From Microbacterium kyungheense (GTDB lineage Bacteria > Actinomycetota > Actinomycetes > Actinomycetales > Microbacteriaceae): a stretch of 64,000 nt of DNA. Each line of letters opens with the position of its first letter. Position 1 is the stretch's first letter. This document shows, piece by piece, positions 62,455-64,000 of this stretch. The DNA lies in assembly GCF_006783905.1 (NCBI RefSeq), contig NZ_VFPE01000007.1, positions 124,001-188,000 on the forward strand. The letters run 5' to 3'. The notes under the pieces are model-generated. The model searched no databases. It saw only the letters and a program-made list of their open reading frames with translations, and had not been told where the DNA came from. The translations under genes were made by a program, and so were the position numbers.

Positions 62455-63822
62455 TCAGGCGATGCTGAGCTGTGAGCGGTCCTTGCCGGCGCGCTTCGCG
62501 TCGTACATGGCGGCGTCCGCGCGGACGAGCAGCTGCTGCGCGCTGGGCTGAGGGTCGACGCCCGGCCGGAAGAGCGAGATGCCGACGCTGACCGAGGCCA
62601 CCACGACGCCGTCGGCCACAGCGATCGGCTCGCGACACACCTCGAGGATGCGCTGCGCGATGTTCTCGGCCGCCGACGAGTCGGCGCCCGGGCAGAGCGC
62701 GACGAACTCGTCACCGCCCATCCGCCCCACGATGTCGCCCGCGCGCACGCCGCTGTGCAGGCGGGAGGCGAGCTCCACGAGCACGCTGTCGCCGGCGGCG
62801 TGGCCGAAGGTGTCGTTGATGGCCTTGAAGTCGTCGACGTCGAGGAACAGCACCGCCAGCGGCTCCAGCGAAGCCTCCGCGAGAGTGAGGGCGTCGTCGA
62901 GGGACATCTGCAGCAGCTGCCGATTCGCGACGCCGGTGAGCTGGTCGTGCAGTGCCAGCAGCGCCAGCCGCCGCTGGAGTCGCACCCGGACCAGCGTCTG
63001 TGAGGCCTGTCGCCCGAGCGCCTGCTGCAGATCGATGAAGTGGTCGTCGACGTCGACGCGGCCGGCGAAGAAGCACGCCAGCACGCCCAGCCGCTCGCCG
63101 TCGGCGATGAGAGGGGTCACGCTCAGCGACGCGAGGCCGTTGTCGCGCATCGCCGCGCTCAACTCGGGAAAGGCGGTGTCGTCGTCGTGCACGACGGTCA
63201 CCTCGGCGGTCCCGCGCAGCTCGGGGACCGGCGCCACCTTGTCCTCGAGCGGGTTGCTGCCGCCCGTGAGCAGCAGCCGCCCGTCGTCCTGGGTCATCAG
63301 GACCGCCGTCTCGCGCGCCGAGAACGCGTCGCGGGCGACGGCTGAGAAGGACTGCGCGACCTCCTCGTCGGTCGCGCTGAGGCCGAACATCGTCGACACC
63401 TCCTGCAGCACGCGCACGCGGCGTTCCGACTGCTCGGCGGCTCGGCGGGCCGCGAGGATGTCGCGTTCGTACCGCACGCGTTCGGTGGCGTTGAAGATCG
63501 CGAAGCGCACCACGCCGCCGTCGTCGCTGTCGCGCGTCGCGTTCACCAGGACCGGCAGCTCCTCGCCGTCCGCACGCCGCAGCGTGAGCGCGACTTCGTG
63601 GAAGGCGCCTCGCAGATGGAGCACCTGTCGATGGCGGGTCTCGAAGAACAGCCGGCTGCCGGGCTCCAGCAGCATGACGAAGGTCCGCCCCACGACGTCC
63701 GCGCGTTCGTAGGCGGTCCACTCGAGGAACGTGTCGTTCGCCTCGACGATCGTGCCGTCCTGCGTGGTTGCCACCAGCCCGCATGGCGCCAGCTGGAACC
63801 AGTCCGTTTCCGAGGCGCTCAT
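62455..63822 (-). CDS. PAS-GAF-GGDEF diguanylate cyclase
   Basis: A 455-aa signalling protein. PAS (about residues 5-120), GAF (about 150-285), GGDEF (about 290-455). The active site GGDEF is at 369-373. The inhibitory site RAGD lies five residues before it (360-363), so feedback inhibition by c-di-GMP is expected. The ATG overlaps the hydrolase stop as ATGA, so the two are coupled. Confidence 0.93.
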   Translation of the reverse strand: MSASETDWFQLAPCGLVATTQDGTIVEANDTFLEWTAYERADVVGRTFVMLLEPGSRLFFETRHRQVLHLRGAFHEVALTLRRADGEELPVLVNATRDSDDGGVVRFAIFNATERVRYERDILAARRAAEQSERRVRVLQEVSTMFGLSATDEEVAQSFSAVARDAFSARETAVLMTQDDGRLLLTGGSNPLEDKVAPVPELRGTAEVTVVHDDDTAFPELSAAMRDNGLASLSVTPLIADGERLGVLACFFAGRVDVDDHFIDLQQALGRQASQTLVRVRLQRRLALLALHDQLTGVANRQLLQMSLDDALTLAEASLEPLAVLFLDVDDFKAINDTFGHAAGDSVLVELASRLHSGVRAGDIVGRMGGDEFVALCPGADSSAAENIAQRILEVCREPIAVADGVVVASVSVGISLFRPGVDPQPSAQQLLVRADAAMYDAKRAGKDRSQLSIA

Positions 63823-64000
63823 GACAGGAACCGCCGCACCTGCTGGACCACGTCTTCGGGCGCGGAGAGGATCGGCACGTGACCGGTGGTGTCGAGCATC
63901 TCGAACGTGCTGCCGACGATCGCGCCGTGCACGTAACGGCCGACCTCGATCGGCGCGATCACGTCATCCTGACACTGGAGCACGAGTGTGGGGACACTGA
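63819..64000 (-). CDS. RsbQ-like alpha/beta hydrolase (5' end missing)
   Basis: The last 60 or so codons of an alpha/beta hydrolase. It has LVLQCQDDVIAPIEVGRYVHG (acid-residue region) and MLDTTGHVPILSAPEDV with the catalytic histidine. This matches the RsbQ group. RsbQ supplies a signal to PAS-domain partners; here the partner is the coupled PAS-GAF-GGDEF protein. The N-terminus lies beyond the window. Confidence 0.8.
   Translation of the reverse strand, partial: SVPTLVLQCQDDVIAPIEVGRYVHGAIVGSTFEMLDTTGHVPILSAPEDVVQQVRRFLS

Overview
The window is chromosomal DNA of a high-G+C actinobacterium, very probably a Microbacteriaceae and most likely Microbacterium or a close relative. I infer this from the G+C of about 70% (my estimate), many GTG starts, start/stop overlaps of the ATGA and GTGA type, leaderless promoters, and a set of actinobacterial genes: RamB beside aceB and aceA, HadA-like and HadB-like dehydratases beside murB, DUF2510, DUF1206, a DUF7882-like protein and an FBP-domain protein. 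I see no phage, plasmid, transposase or CRISPR genes. The window looks like ordinary core chromosome with unusual small repeats scattered through it.

Layout. 1-8465 is an amine/GABA catabolism block: a truncated APC permease, a UspA pair, a flavin monoamine oxidase and gabT, divergent from a PucR-type regulator and a PuuB-like oxidoreductase. A 26-bp repeat array lies before the oxidoreductase. 8474-10051 is a divergent ArsR/MFS pair. 10065-15086 is ramB divergent from aceB-aceA (glyoxylate shunt). 15092-21244 is a five-gene operon with overlapping reading frames: a MoxR ATPase, two unknown proteins, a VWA protein that also carries an HExxH motif, and an AMP-forming ligase-like protein. 21254-22964 is pnuC-nadR (NAD salvage). 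23100-26920 holds an aminotransferase, a DUF559-like protein, a 37-aa protein and murB; hadA/hadB-like dehydratases, a TauE family exporter, a DUF2510 protein and a CopB-type copper ATPase follow.

32110-33994 has a three-domain fusion and an acetyltransferase. 34022-41762 is a tightly overlapped cluster: zinc-type dehydrogenase, pyruvoyl-tetrahydropterin-synthase-like protein, glycosyltransferase, methyltransferase, LPG-synthase-like flippase, RibD-like reductase and a membrane sulfatase. A CDP-alcohol phosphatidyltransferase is divergent from it. 41767-51642 holds small membrane and regulatory genes, PPK2, a PAP2 phosphatase, tRNA-Met and tRNA-Thr, an M23 peptidase, an inositol monophosphatase and a PYROXD2-like oxidoreductase. 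After tRNA-Tyr come a PfkB kinase, an FBP protein and a nucleotidyltransferase. 54149-61651 is a maltose/maltodextrin operon (malE-malF-malG-amylase-neopullulanase) behind three LacI-type operators. The window ends with yajQ and an RsbQ-like hydrolase coupled to a PAS-GAF-GGDEF cyclase.

The most unusual signals are repeats. (1) A 66-bp palindromic element sits inside coding sequence three times, in frame, in three unrelated genes, with a fourth diverged copy. (2) A hyphenated palindrome is repeated nine times at exactly 26 bp. (3) A perfect 56-bp palindrome covers the end of the flippase gene. (4) The heptamer GGATGCC is strongly over-represented and forms the arms of most terminator hairpins.
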